NCBI GenBank assembly: GCA_035495815.1 | Contig: DATJFH010000194.1 | Span: 1 to 5,790 of the forward strand | DNA: 5,790 nucleotides | Origin: DATJFH01 sp035495815 | GTDB lineage: Bacteria; Acidobacteriota; Terriglobia; Bryobacterales; Bryobacteraceae | Reading direction: 5' to 3' | In this document: in pieces, positions 1 to 5,790 of the stretch | Position numbering within the stretch: position 1 is the first letter of the stretch | How the letters are laid out: every line of letters starts with the position of its first letter | The notes under the pieces: model-generated | The model's input: only the letters and a program-made list of their open reading frames with translations | Told to the model about the DNA's origin: nothing | Databases searched by the model: none | Program-made: the position numbers and the translations under genes

Positions 1-170
1 TGGCCGGAGCGCCGGCAGCCGAGTACCGGCCGGACCCGGCGGCGCATGCCGTCTACGAAAAGCTGTACGCGGAATACGTTACCGTTCATGACTACTTCGG
101 CCGCGGCGACAACGACTGTATGAAGCGTCTCAAGAACCTGCAGCGGGAAGTCACGTCGGCGCCCCGATAG
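1..170 (+). CDS. araB: Ribulokinase, C-terminal end (partial)
   Basis: The gene enters from the left edge. The first complete codon is at 3 and the TAG stop is at 168-170, leaving 55 residues. The tail contains HAVYEKLYAEYVTVHDYFG followed by a glycine/asparagine stretch and MKRLKNL. This closely matches, from memory, the C-terminal helix of L-ribulokinases of the FGGY carbohydrate kinase family (AraB), which typically read 'Y-LY-EY--LHDYFG---ND-MKRLK'. AraB phosphorylates L-ribulose to L-ribulose-5-phosphate in cytoplasmic L-arabinose catabolism. The ATP and sugar sites lie upstream of the window and cannot be checked. No stem-loop with a U-tract follows the stop, but a new promoter begins about 30 nt downstream, so the next gene is probably expressed independently. 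Another FGGY kinase is the main alternative. Confidence 0.86.
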   Translation, partial: AGAPAAEYRPDPAAHAVYEKLYAEYVTVHDYFGRGDNDCMKRLKNLQREVTSAPR

Positions 171-200
171 CCAGGCCGCAACGCAAACCACAGTCTGATT

Positions 201-230
201 TTGACCTGTATACACGCGCTGTGATTTAAT
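201..230 (+). promoter_or_regulatory. Sigma70-like promoter of the TonB receptor gene
   Basis: The -35 box is TTGACC at 201-206 (5 of 6 to TTGACA) and the -10 box is TTTAAT at 225-230 (5 of 6 to TATAAT), with an 18-nt spacer. Transcription would start near 236-238, giving a leader of about 16 nt that holds the GGAGG site. This stretch is locally AT-rich against a very GC-rich background, which supports a promoter. It was found by eye and the start site is inferred. Confidence 0.66.
207..214. promoter_or_regulatory. Candidate operator palindrome inside the promoter spacer
   Basis: TGTATACA is a perfect 8-bp palindrome. With flanks it reads CCTGTATACACG, symmetric at 5 of 6 positions per half. 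It sits directly between the -35 and -10 boxes, where a bound repressor would block RNA polymerase. TTGTATACAA-like sites are used by several GntR-family regulators, but no regulator gene is visible in this window. A site this short could be chance. Confidence 0.3.
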
Positions 231-240
231 GCGCTGGAAT

Positions 241-245
241 GGAGG
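241..245 (+). promoter_or_regulatory. Ribosome binding site setting the receptor start at GTG 253
   Basis: GGAGG lies 7 nt before GTG 253 and 4 nt before the in-frame GTG 250. It lies downstream of ATG 229, so it cannot serve that codon. The spacing favours GTG 253, after which the protein begins with a clean signal peptide. Confidence 0.75.
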
Positions 246-252
246 ACTCGTG

Positions 253-3200
253 GTGAAAAGCCTGTGTCTGTTTGTGTGCCTGGCCCTGACGATTTGCGCC
301 CTGCCGGCCCCCGCCCAGGTGAATGGCGCCATCACCGGCGTGGTAACGGATTCCACGCAAGCGGTCATCACCAATGCCGAAGTAGCCCTGACGTTCATCG
401 AGACCGGCCTGGTGACTCGCGCCCGTACCAATGAAGCGGGCGTTTACCGCTTCCCGTCGGCCCGTATCGGCCGCTACGAGCTGCGCGTAACGTCGCCCGG
501 ATTCAAGACGTACGTCAAACAGCCGATCGTGGTGGAGACCTCCCAGACCGTACGGGCCGACGCCACGCTCGAGCTGGGCGCCACGCAAGAGAACGTCACC
601 GTAACCGCCGAAGCGGTGACACTCGACCGCGAAACGTCAGCGGTCAGCACGCAGATCACCGGTGAGATCGTGAAGTCGCTGCCCTATCAGCTCACGAATT
701 CTCTCCGCAACCCGTTCGCGTTCGTGAAGCTCACTCCCGGCGCCGTCGGCACGAGCGGCGCGGGTGACGGTACCCAGATCGCCGGCAGCCGTACCTACGG
801 CAACGAAGCTTATGTGGACGGCGTGCCCGTTTCTTACAATCCGTGGCAGAATGTGGCCGGCCCCACGGCTCCGGCGCTCGAAACGGTGGCCGAATTTCGC
901 GTCGAGACGGCGCTTGCCCCGGCGGAGTTCGGACGCACGGGCGGCGGCGCGGTCCTCATGGCCACGCGTTCCGGAACCAACCAGTTTCACGGCAGTATCT
1001 TCGCCCTGTTCCGCAATAACGTGCTCGACGCGCGCCGCTACAACGCCGCTATCGCCGACATCAATCGTCAGGGCGAATTCGGCGGATCGCTGGGCGGCCC
1101 GGTTTTTATTCCCAAGCTCTACAACGGCCGCAACCGCACCTTCTTCTTCACCAACTACACCGGCTTCCGGCGCGCGGGCGCTGCCCAGGGCCAGACTGTC
1201 ACCATTCCTACCTCGCTCATGCGGTCGGGTAACTTCAGCGAGGCCGCCGAACAGATCTTCGATCCGCAGACGGCCAGCGGCAACGGCCCGCGGCAGCCTT
1301 TTCCGTCAAACACGATTCCGCGCAATCGCATGTCGGCTCTGGCTCTGAAGTTTCAGGACTTGTACCCAGCCACGAACGCGCCCGGAGTGGCTAACAACTA
1401 CATCGGAACCTCGCCGAACAAGCTCACCCAGAACACGTATTTCGTCAAGCTCGACCACAGCTTCACGGAGAAGAACCGCCTCAGCGGCAGCTACCGCCGG
1501 CGCAACGACGTGACGGACCGCGGCAACGGCATCCTGCCGGCGCTCTCCGACCACGTTTTCCAGGGCATCACGACGCACAATGTCGTGATGGCGCTGGACA
1601 CGATTATCCGGCCTGACTTGCTCAATCGCCTCCAGCTCGGCTACACGCGCTTCTTCTCGCCGATTCTCGAGTCGGGTGACGCCGGCATTTTCGTGCCCGG
1701 CTCATTCGAGTCCGGCTTCCCCGGAATCCGGTTCACCGGCCAGGGCATTGCGCCCATGGGATACGGAAACGACCGCAGCCCCACCAACAACCTGTTCAAC
1801 ATCCTAGAGTCGGTAGCCTGGACCAAGGGCAGGCACAACACCAAGTTCGGCGTCCGCCTCGACCATTACCAGATGAATCAGGCCGTCCTCGGCTTCCGCG
1901 AAGGCCAGTACACCTTCTCGCAGTTCAGCACCAGCCAGCCGCAGGTGGCGCGCACCGGACACTCTTACGCCAGCTTCCTGCTGGGACAGGTGAATAATGG
2001 GACCATGGCCTTCAGCCAGCCGGTCAGCGACCGGTCGAAAATTTTCGGCGTCTTCGCGCAGGACGACTGGAAGGCCACCCGCCGTCTGACCATCAATTAC
2101 GGCTACCGCTGGGAATTTCAGACGCCGTTCACCGAGCAGCGCCGCCGGATGAGCCGCATGGATCCGAATGTCCCGAACCCCGGCGCCGACGGACGCCCGG
2201 GCGCCGTCGTCTTCGCGGGTGAAGGACCGGGCCGCACCGGACTCTCGAACTTTATCTACACTTATTACGGCGCCCATGCTCCGCGCCTGGGGCTCGCCTA
2301 CCAGCTTGCCAAGAATACTGTCGTCCGCGCTGGCGCCGGGCTGTTCTACGCCCCGCTCGCCTTCCTCGATAATTCCAAGGCCGGGTTCAACGCCTCCATC
2401 AATATCTCGTCCCTGGACGCCGGGCTGACGCCGATTTTCCTGCTCGACCAGGGCTGGCCGGCCGGCGTGGTGAAGTATCCTCCGTTCATCGACCCCACGC
2501 TGTCCAACGGCCAGGCCACCACCACCACCGAATTTCGGCGCGGCGGCAGCGGACGCCTCTCTCGCGTTTCGCAATTACAGTTCAGCATCCAGCAACTGCT
2601 GCCGGGGCAGACGCTGGTGGAAGCGGCTTACGTCGGCACCATGTCTCACGGACTCACGAATAACGGGCTGGTCGCGGTCAACCAGATCAGCGCAGACTAC
2701 CTTTCGCTCGGCCCGCTGCTGACGCGCAATATCACCGACCCGACGGTGGCAACCCAGGGCTTCCGCGCGCCCTACGCGAGCTTCCGCGGAACGCTTGCCC
2801 AGTCTCTGCGCGCGTTTCCGCAGTACCAGGGCGTCACGACGATGGACGCGCCCACCGGCAACTCCACCTATCACGCGCTGTACCTCAAAGCCGAAAAGCG
2901 GTACGCGCGCGGCCTGACGTTTCTGGTCTCCTACGCGTTCGCGAAATCGATCAGCGACGTCTCGTTCACCAACGCCGACCTGGCCTTGCCGCAGGATCAA
3001 TACAACCGCCGCGCGGAGAAGTCGATCGCGGATGTCGACGTGCCGCAGCGCCTCACCATCAGCTTCAGTTATGAGCTGCCGTTCGGTCAGGGAAAGCCCT
3101 TGTTGCAGAAAGGCGTCATGGCCCAAATCCTGGGTGGATGGTCGGTCGCGGGCATTCTCGGGTACGAAGCCGGCGGGACGCTGCGCATCAACACGCCTAA

Positions 3201-3615
3201 CAACCTGCCGATCTTCAACGGCTACCTGCGCGCCAATCGCGTGCCCGGCGTGCCGATCCGGATCGGCCCCGATCATGGCGGCTTCAATCCGCTCAACGGC
3301 AGCACCGGCCAGCGCGGCGACCTGTTTCTAAACCGCGATGCATTCGCCATCCCCGGCCCGTTCACACTGGGTAATCTGGGCGTGTTCCTGCCGGACGTGC
3401 GCAGCTTTGGGAACCGCAGCGAAGACGTCTCGATCGTGCGGAAGATCACGATCAAGGAGCAGCGGAGAATCGAGCTACGCGGCGATTTTTTCAACCTGCT
3501 CAACCGCAAGAACCTGAATAACCCGGTCGCCGATTTGAGCAACCCCAACTTCGGTCGCATCACCGGCCAGGGCGCGGCGCGGATCATCCAGTTGGGTTTT
3601 CGAGCGGAGTTCTGA
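253..3615 (+). CDS. Oar-like TonB-dependent receptor with N-terminal carboxypeptidase-regulatory-like domain
   Basis: This is a 1,120-residue outer-membrane receptor, a usual length for the acidobacterial Oar-like family. GTG 253 is chosen because GGAGG lies 7 nt upstream and the product starts MKSLCLFVCLALTICALPAPAQ-like, a signal peptide with likely cleavage after A19-P20-A21. Residues about 25-107 form a carboxypeptidase-regulatory-like beta-sandwich (ITGVVTDSTQAVITNAEV). A TonB-box-like ENVTVTAE follows at 113-120. The plug spans about 120-245, with YVDGVP (187-192), GRTGGG (227-232) and TRSGTNQFHGS (238-248). The rest is a beta-barrel, with GGSLGGP (277-283) and RTFFF (295-299) near its start. 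It ends IQLGFRAEF, with the terminal phenylalanine expected of BAM-assembled barrels. Family members import oligosaccharides, siderophores or other large ligands with TonB/ExbBD energy, and some have secretion-related roles. The ligand cannot be read from sequence. An ATG at 229 is in frame but lies in the -10 box. Confidence 0.93.
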   Translation: MKSLCLFVCLALTICALPAPAQVNGAITGVVTDSTQAVITNAEVALTFIETGLVTRARTNEAGVYRFPSARIGRYELRVTSPGFKTYVKQPIVVETSQTVRADATLELGATQENVTVTAEAVTLDRETSAVSTQITGEIVKSLPYQLTNSLRNPFAFVKLTPGAVGTSGAGDGTQIAGSRTYGNEAYVDGVPVSYNPWQNVAGPTAPALETVAEFRVETALAPAEFGRTGGGAVLMATRSGTNQFHGSIFALFRNNVLDARRYNAAIADINRQGEFGGSLGGPVFIPKLYNGRNRTFFFTNYTGFRRAGAAQGQTVTIPTSLMRSGNFSEAAEQIFDPQTASGNGPRQPFPSNTIPRNRMSALALKFQDLYPATNAPGVANNYIGTSPNKLTQNTYFVKLDHSFTEKNRLSGSYRRRNDVTDRGNGILPALSDHVFQGITTHNVVMALDTIIRPDLLNRLQLGYTRFFSPILESGDAGIFVPGSFESGFPGIRFTGQGIAPMGYGNDRSPTNNLFNILESVAWTKGRHNTKFGVRLDHYQMNQAVLGFREGQYTFSQFSTSQPQVARTGHSYASFLLGQVNNGTMAFSQPVSDRSKIFGVFAQDDWKATRRLTINYGYRWEFQTPFTEQRRRMSRMDPNVPNPGADGRPGAVVFAGEGPGRTGLSNFIYTYYGAHAPRLGLAYQLAKNTVVRAGAGLFYAPLAFLDNSKAGFNASINISSLDAGLTPIFLLDQGWPAGVVKYPPFIDPTLSNGQATTTTEFRRGGSGRLSRVSQLQFSIQQLLPGQTLVEAAYVGTMSHGLTNNGLVAVNQISADYLSLGPLLTRNITDPTVATQGFRAPYASFRGTLAQSLRAFPQYQGVTTMDAPTGNSTYHALYLKAEKRYARGLTFLVSYAFAKSISDVSFTNADLALPQDQYNRRAEKSIADVDVPQRLTISFSYELPFGQGKPLLQKGVMAQILGGWSVAGILGYEAGGTLRINTPNNLPIFNGYLRANRVPGVPIRIGPDHGGFNPLNGSTGQRGDLFLNRDAFAIPGPFTLGNLGVFLPDVRSFGNRSEDVSIVRKITIKEQRRIELRGDFFNLLNRKNLNNPVADLSNPNFGRITGQGAARIIQLGFRAEF

Positions 3616-3631
3616 CCGGGTACCTGGCCGT

Positions 3632-4648
3632 ATGATCATCGCCCCCACTCCGGTTCACGACGCGATGTTCGAGGGCCGGGGCGCATGGCGGGGAGCCGAT
3701 TTCGCGAGTCCGGAGGAGTGGACCTGGAACCTCCCGCCCGCCGCGGTGAGCGAGTTGGAATCCGCGCTGGACAAGATCCGGAAGGACGGCCGCCCGGTAT
3801 GGACGTTAACCCGGGCTGACTTCCCAGCCCCGTCCCTTGACGCCGCCGCCGGGCGCCTGCGGCAGGAGCTCGAATCCGGGCGCGGCTTTGTGGTCATCCG
3901 CGGCTTGCCGATCGATCGGTACAGCGAAGATGCGGCTGCCGTTCTTTATTGGGGGATCGCCGTTCATCTGGCCGATCCCATTCCCCAGAACGCCCGCGAC
4001 GAATACCTGTTCTCCGTGCGTGATGAAGGCTACAACTTCGAGCGCGACTACGGAACGGCGGGTGTCCGCATCTCGCGCACCGCCGACGCCATCGACTTCC
4101 ACACCGATTCTTCGGCTGCTTATGCCGGCTACACGCCGGACATAGTTTCGCTGCTGGCGCTGCAGACGGCGAAGTCCGGTGGGCTGACCGCCATCGTCAG
4201 CGCCCAGACGGTGCACAACATCCTGCGTGAGGAGCGTCCGGATTGTCTGCGGCGGTTGTACGAACCCTACTACTTCGACCGGCGCGCCGAACTGCGTCCG
4301 GGCGAATCGCCGACGCTGTTCGCGCCGGTGCTCTCCTTCGGAGATGCGCTTACTATCCGGTATTTCCGCTTCAACCTGATGAGGGGCCATGATACCGCAG
4401 GCGCGCCCCTGAACGAGTCCGACCGCGAGGCGATCGAGGCTCTCGAGGCAGCCTGCCGCCGCGCCGATGTAGCTGTGCATTTCTCGATGGATCGCGGGGA
4501 CATGCAGTTCGTCAACAACCGCTTCGTCCTCCACAGCCGCACCGCGTTCGAAGACCACGCCGAGCGGGATCGACGCCGTCATTTTCTGCGACTCTGGATG
4601 CGCTATCGCGGCGCCGGCGGTCAGGACACTCCCGCCAGGCGCTTGTAA
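3632..4648 (+). CDS. TauD/TfdA-family Fe(II)/2-oxoglutarate-dependent dioxygenase
   Basis: The 338-residue protein has no signal peptide or membrane segment, so it is probably cytoplasmic. It carries the facial triad of the family: H157-T-D159 (DFHTDS) and a distal H301 in NNRFVLHSRTAF. R316 in RRHFLRLWM is the likely 2-oxoglutarate carboxylate ligand, with R320 the alternative. GFVVIRGLPID (85-95) is the usual N-terminal strand of the jelly-roll core, and the GD near 289 precedes the distal histidine as in relatives. Such enzymes couple oxidative decarboxylation of 2-oxoglutarate to hydroxylation of a small substrate (taurine, aryloxyacids, betaines and others). The substrate here is unknown. 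ATG 3632 follows the receptor stop by 16 nt without a clear Shine-Dalgarno sequence, suggesting co-transcription and perhaps translational reinitiation. An in-frame ATG at 3665 has no better site. The 3' end overlaps the convergent gene by 28 bp. Confidence 0.9.
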   Translation: MIIAPTPVHDAMFEGRGAWRGADFASPEEWTWNLPPAAVSELESALDKIRKDGRPVWTLTRADFPAPSLDAAAGRLRQELESGRGFVVIRGLPIDRYSEDAAAVLYWGIAVHLADPIPQNARDEYLFSVRDEGYNFERDYGTAGVRISRTADAIDFHTDSSAAYAGYTPDIVSLLALQTAKSGGLTAIVSAQTVHNILREERPDCLRRLYEPYYFDRRAELRPGESPTLFAPVLSFGDALTIRYFRFNLMRGHDTAGAPLNESDREAIEALEAACRRADVAVHFSMDRGDMQFVNNRFVLHSRTAFEDHAERDRRRHFLRLWMRYRGAGGQDTPARRL

Positions 4649-4842
4649 CCCTTGACCGCGGCGTTCTGAAAATCCCAGGCGTCAGCCATGTCCCGGGGAG
4701 GCTGCTTTTCGTATTCCAGCATGAATGCCGCGCCCTGAAGCAGCGCTCTCGCCACCAGCCGCGGACCGAATGCGGCGAATTGCGGGTACTTCTCCAGCGC
4801 GGCTTTTAGGGCCTGACCGGCCAGGTTGGGATCGATCTCCAT
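4621..4842 (-). CDS. Small conserved-looking protein of unknown function (73 aa)
   Basis: I do not recognise this family. From ATG 4842 the product has 73 residues, beginning MEIDPNLAGQALKAALEKYP and ending KGYKRLAGVS. It looks mostly helical and mixed in charge, with no signal peptide, no strong membrane segment and no cysteines. The middle (FGPRLVARALLQGAAFMLEY) could form an amphipathic helix. The open frame extends upstream to a TTG at 4917, but that part overlaps the end of the acetyltransferase gene and reads like its shadow. ATG 4842 lies 25 nt after that gene's stop. The site before it (CTCGTAAAG) is a poor ribosome binding site, so expression may depend on the upstream gene. It overlaps the last 28 bp of the dioxygenase gene tail to tail. 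Position and plausible protein composition support it as real, but not strongly. Confidence 0.6.
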   Translation of the reverse strand: MEIDPNLAGQALKAALEKYPQFAAFGPRLVARALLQGAAFMLEYEKQPPRDMADAWDFQNAAVKGYKRLAGVS

Positions 4843-4867
4843 CTTTACGAGGATACCCAAATTCGAT

Positions 4868-5677
4868 CTATCCGAATTCGAAGCCCGCGATGGCGTAAAT
4901 TTCCGGTCCGTTTCCAAGCTCCCGCCGGGAAGCGCCGCGCGTCATCCTCACCAGGCGCCGCACCGGTTCGAATCCGTAACGCACGGCCAAGTCTCTGGCA
5001 TCTTCATTTCCGGGGAGCAGATCCCAGTAAATCGGCTCGGCGGAATGGCGGCCAAGGTACCATTCGAGCAAGCGGGCGGCGGCATCCCGAGATGTAGCTA
5101 CACAAGGCCCGAAATAAGCGGCTTTCGACCCAGGCCGACCCATCGCGTAACCCGCCCCGGCAACGGACGAAGCTTGAATCCGGCATAATTCCGCCAGCAA
5201 TTCACGACGATCCGCGCCGAACGCGCGCCGGTCCAGATCGTCTTCGAACCTGTGAGGAGCGCACTCCACGGGTCGAGCCGGACCTGGCGGGCGCATCCAA
5301 CGCTCGACGGCGCATTCATCTTCGAAGCCGAACCGCCGGTAGAGCCCGCGGCCCATATCGGTAGCGTCCAGTTTTACGCATTCCACACCCCTGTTGTTCA
5401 GGAACTCCAACGTGTGTTCCATGAGCAGGCTGGCCAGACCCCGGCCGCGGAAGGCGGGATCCGTCAGCACCATGCCGATCCAGGCCAGATCACGGCCGTA
5501 GCAGATGGCGGTGGCGGTCGCCGCCAGAGCGCCACCCTGCTCGATTCCGAAACAGCCTTCCGGAGAAAGATCGAGGATGCGCCTCCAGTCCGCCTCCGTC
5601 TGGTTCCAGCCGGCCGCCTCTTTCAGCCGCATGGCGCCGGCGATATCGGAAGCGCGCAGAATACGCGCCGCGCTCAT
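4868..5677 (-). CDS. Tandem GNAT-family N-acetyltransferase (YitH-like)
   Basis: The product has 269 residues. The first GNAT domain spans about 5-128. It has the acetyl-CoA binding motif A, WIGMVLTDPAFRGRGLASLL (66-85), where R77-G-R-G80-L-A82 fits the Q/R-x-x-G-x-G/A signature. Motif B, LYRRFGFE, is at 112-119. The C-terminal half (about 140-250) looks like a second, degenerate GNAT fold of the YitH/HolE type: KAAYFGPCVAT (185-195) and then N224 and RYGFEPVRRLVRM (233-245). It lacks a clear second acetyl-CoA loop. This architecture is common in uncharacterised bacterial acetyltransferases, and the acceptor amine is unknown. The start ATG 5677 overlaps the TGA of the upstream gene (ATGA, 5674-5677), so the two are probably translationally coupled. 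The stop TAG is at 4868-4870. No signal peptide is present, so it should be cytoplasmic. Confidence 0.88.
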   Translation of the reverse strand: MSAARILRASDIAGAMRLKEAAGWNQTEADWRRILDLSPEGCFGIEQGGALAATATAICYGRDLAWIGMVLTDPAFRGRGLASLLMEHTLEFLNNRGVECVKLDATDMGRGLYRRFGFEDECAVERWMRPPGPARPVECAPHRFEDDLDRRAFGADRRELLAELCRIQASSVAGAGYAMGRPGSKAAYFGPCVATSRDAAARLLEWYLGRHSAEPIYWDLLPGNEDARDLAVRYGFEPVRRLVRMTRGASRRELGNGPEIYAIAGFEFG

Positions 5678-5790
5678 CGCTTGACCGGCGGACGCTTCAC
5701 GCGCTTCAACACCTGGGCGACTCCGCCCATCACTCGCTCCTCGACTTCCTCGTTATACGGTCCGGGCATTCCGTAGTAGACCATCGATTC
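5674..5790 (-). CDS. C-terminal end of an unidentified protein (partial)
   Basis: The gene enters from the right edge and reads 38 residues to a TGA at 5674-5676. The visible part begins ESMVYYGMPGPYNEEVEERV and ends in a basic tail, VLKRVKRPPVKR. I do not recognise the family from this piece. Reading-frame evidence is good: the frame is open to the edge, the residue mix is protein-like, and the stop overlaps the acetyltransferase start in the ATGA arrangement typical of co-translated genes. It is therefore likely to be the first or an earlier gene of the same minus-strand operon. No promoter for this operon lies in the window. Confidence 0.68.
   Translation of the reverse strand, partial: ESMVYYGMPGPYNEEVEERVMGGVAQVLKRVKRPPVKR

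Noticed and set aside
2020..2034. Hairpin CCGGTC-AGC-GACCGG inside the receptor gene
   Set aside because: It has a 6-bp stem in GC-rich coding sequence with no U-tract and no gene boundary nearby, so it is neither a terminator nor an attenuator.
1804..3276. Long minus-strand open frames (1804-2574 and 2575-3276) opposite the receptor gene
   Set aside because: They lie antisense to a convincing coding gene, and their products are rich in R, G, A and V with no recognisable domain, as expected of high-GC shadow frames.
3616..3627. Near-palindrome CCGGGTACCTGG between the receptor and the dioxygenase as a possible terminator
   Set aside because: It has no loop, a mismatch in the stem and no following T-run; it cannot act as an intrinsic terminator.
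3806..4582. Minus-strand open frame of 258 codons opposite the dioxygenase gene
   Set aside because: The dioxygenase strand carries the complete iron-binding triad, and the antisense product has no motif and low-complexity composition.
4843..4917. Longer form of the small protein starting at TTG 4917
   Set aside because: The extra 25 residues overlap the acetyltransferase 3' end, begin at a TTG with badly spaced upstream purines, and look like a shadow of that gene.
4868..5677. Acetyltransferase plus small protein as a GNAT toxin-antitoxin pair
   Set aside because: Known GNAT toxins are single-domain and shorter, with a DUF1778/RHH-type antitoxin encoded first; here the small gene is second and shows no DNA-binding motif.
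5252..5776. Plus-strand open frame of 174 codons opposite the acetyltransferase gene
   Set aside because: It is antisense to a clear GNAT motif A and spans the ATGA junction of two minus-strand genes; no family is recognisable.

Overview
This is a GC-rich, gene-dense chromosomal window that most likely comes from an Acidobacteriota genome of the Bryobacterales/Solibacter type. The main reason is the very large Oar-like TonB-dependent receptor, with an N-terminal carboxypeptidase-regulatory-like domain and the 'TRSGTN-FHGS' and 'GGSLGGP' motifs, a family greatly expanded in that phylum. Taxonomy is inferred from family composition only.

Layout. Bases 1-170 (+) hold the last 55 codons of a ribulokinase (AraB-like FGGY kinase). 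A short intergenic region (171-252) carries a good sigma70-like promoter, with TTGACC and TTTAAT boxes 18 nt apart, an 8-bp palindrome in its spacer, and a GGAGG ribosome binding site. This drives the TonB-dependent receptor, whose true start is probably GTG 253, inside a longer open frame whose first ATG is at 229. A TauD/TfdA-type Fe(II)/2-oxoglutarate dioxygenase (3632-4648, +) follows after 16 nt, so receptor and dioxygenase look like one transcription unit. Three genes run toward it on the minus strand: the C-terminal end of an unidentified protein (5674-5790), a double-domain GNAT acetyltransferase (4868-5677) whose ATG overlaps the preceding stop (ATGA), and a 73-residue protein of unknown function (4621-4842). 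The dioxygenase and the small gene meet tail to tail and overlap by 28 bp, with no terminator between them.

How the genes may work together. The receptor would take a ligand across the outer membrane with TonB energy, and the dioxygenase would oxidise a small organic substrate in the cytoplasm. Linking the two by substrate is inference from spacing alone. The ribulokinase end upstream suggests an L-arabinose locus, but the promoter after it argues that the receptor is transcribed separately. The minus-strand genes form their own operon and show no obvious functional tie to the plus-strand pair. There are no RNA genes, mobile elements or CRISPR arrays that I can support, and no gene-free stretch longer than 300 bases.
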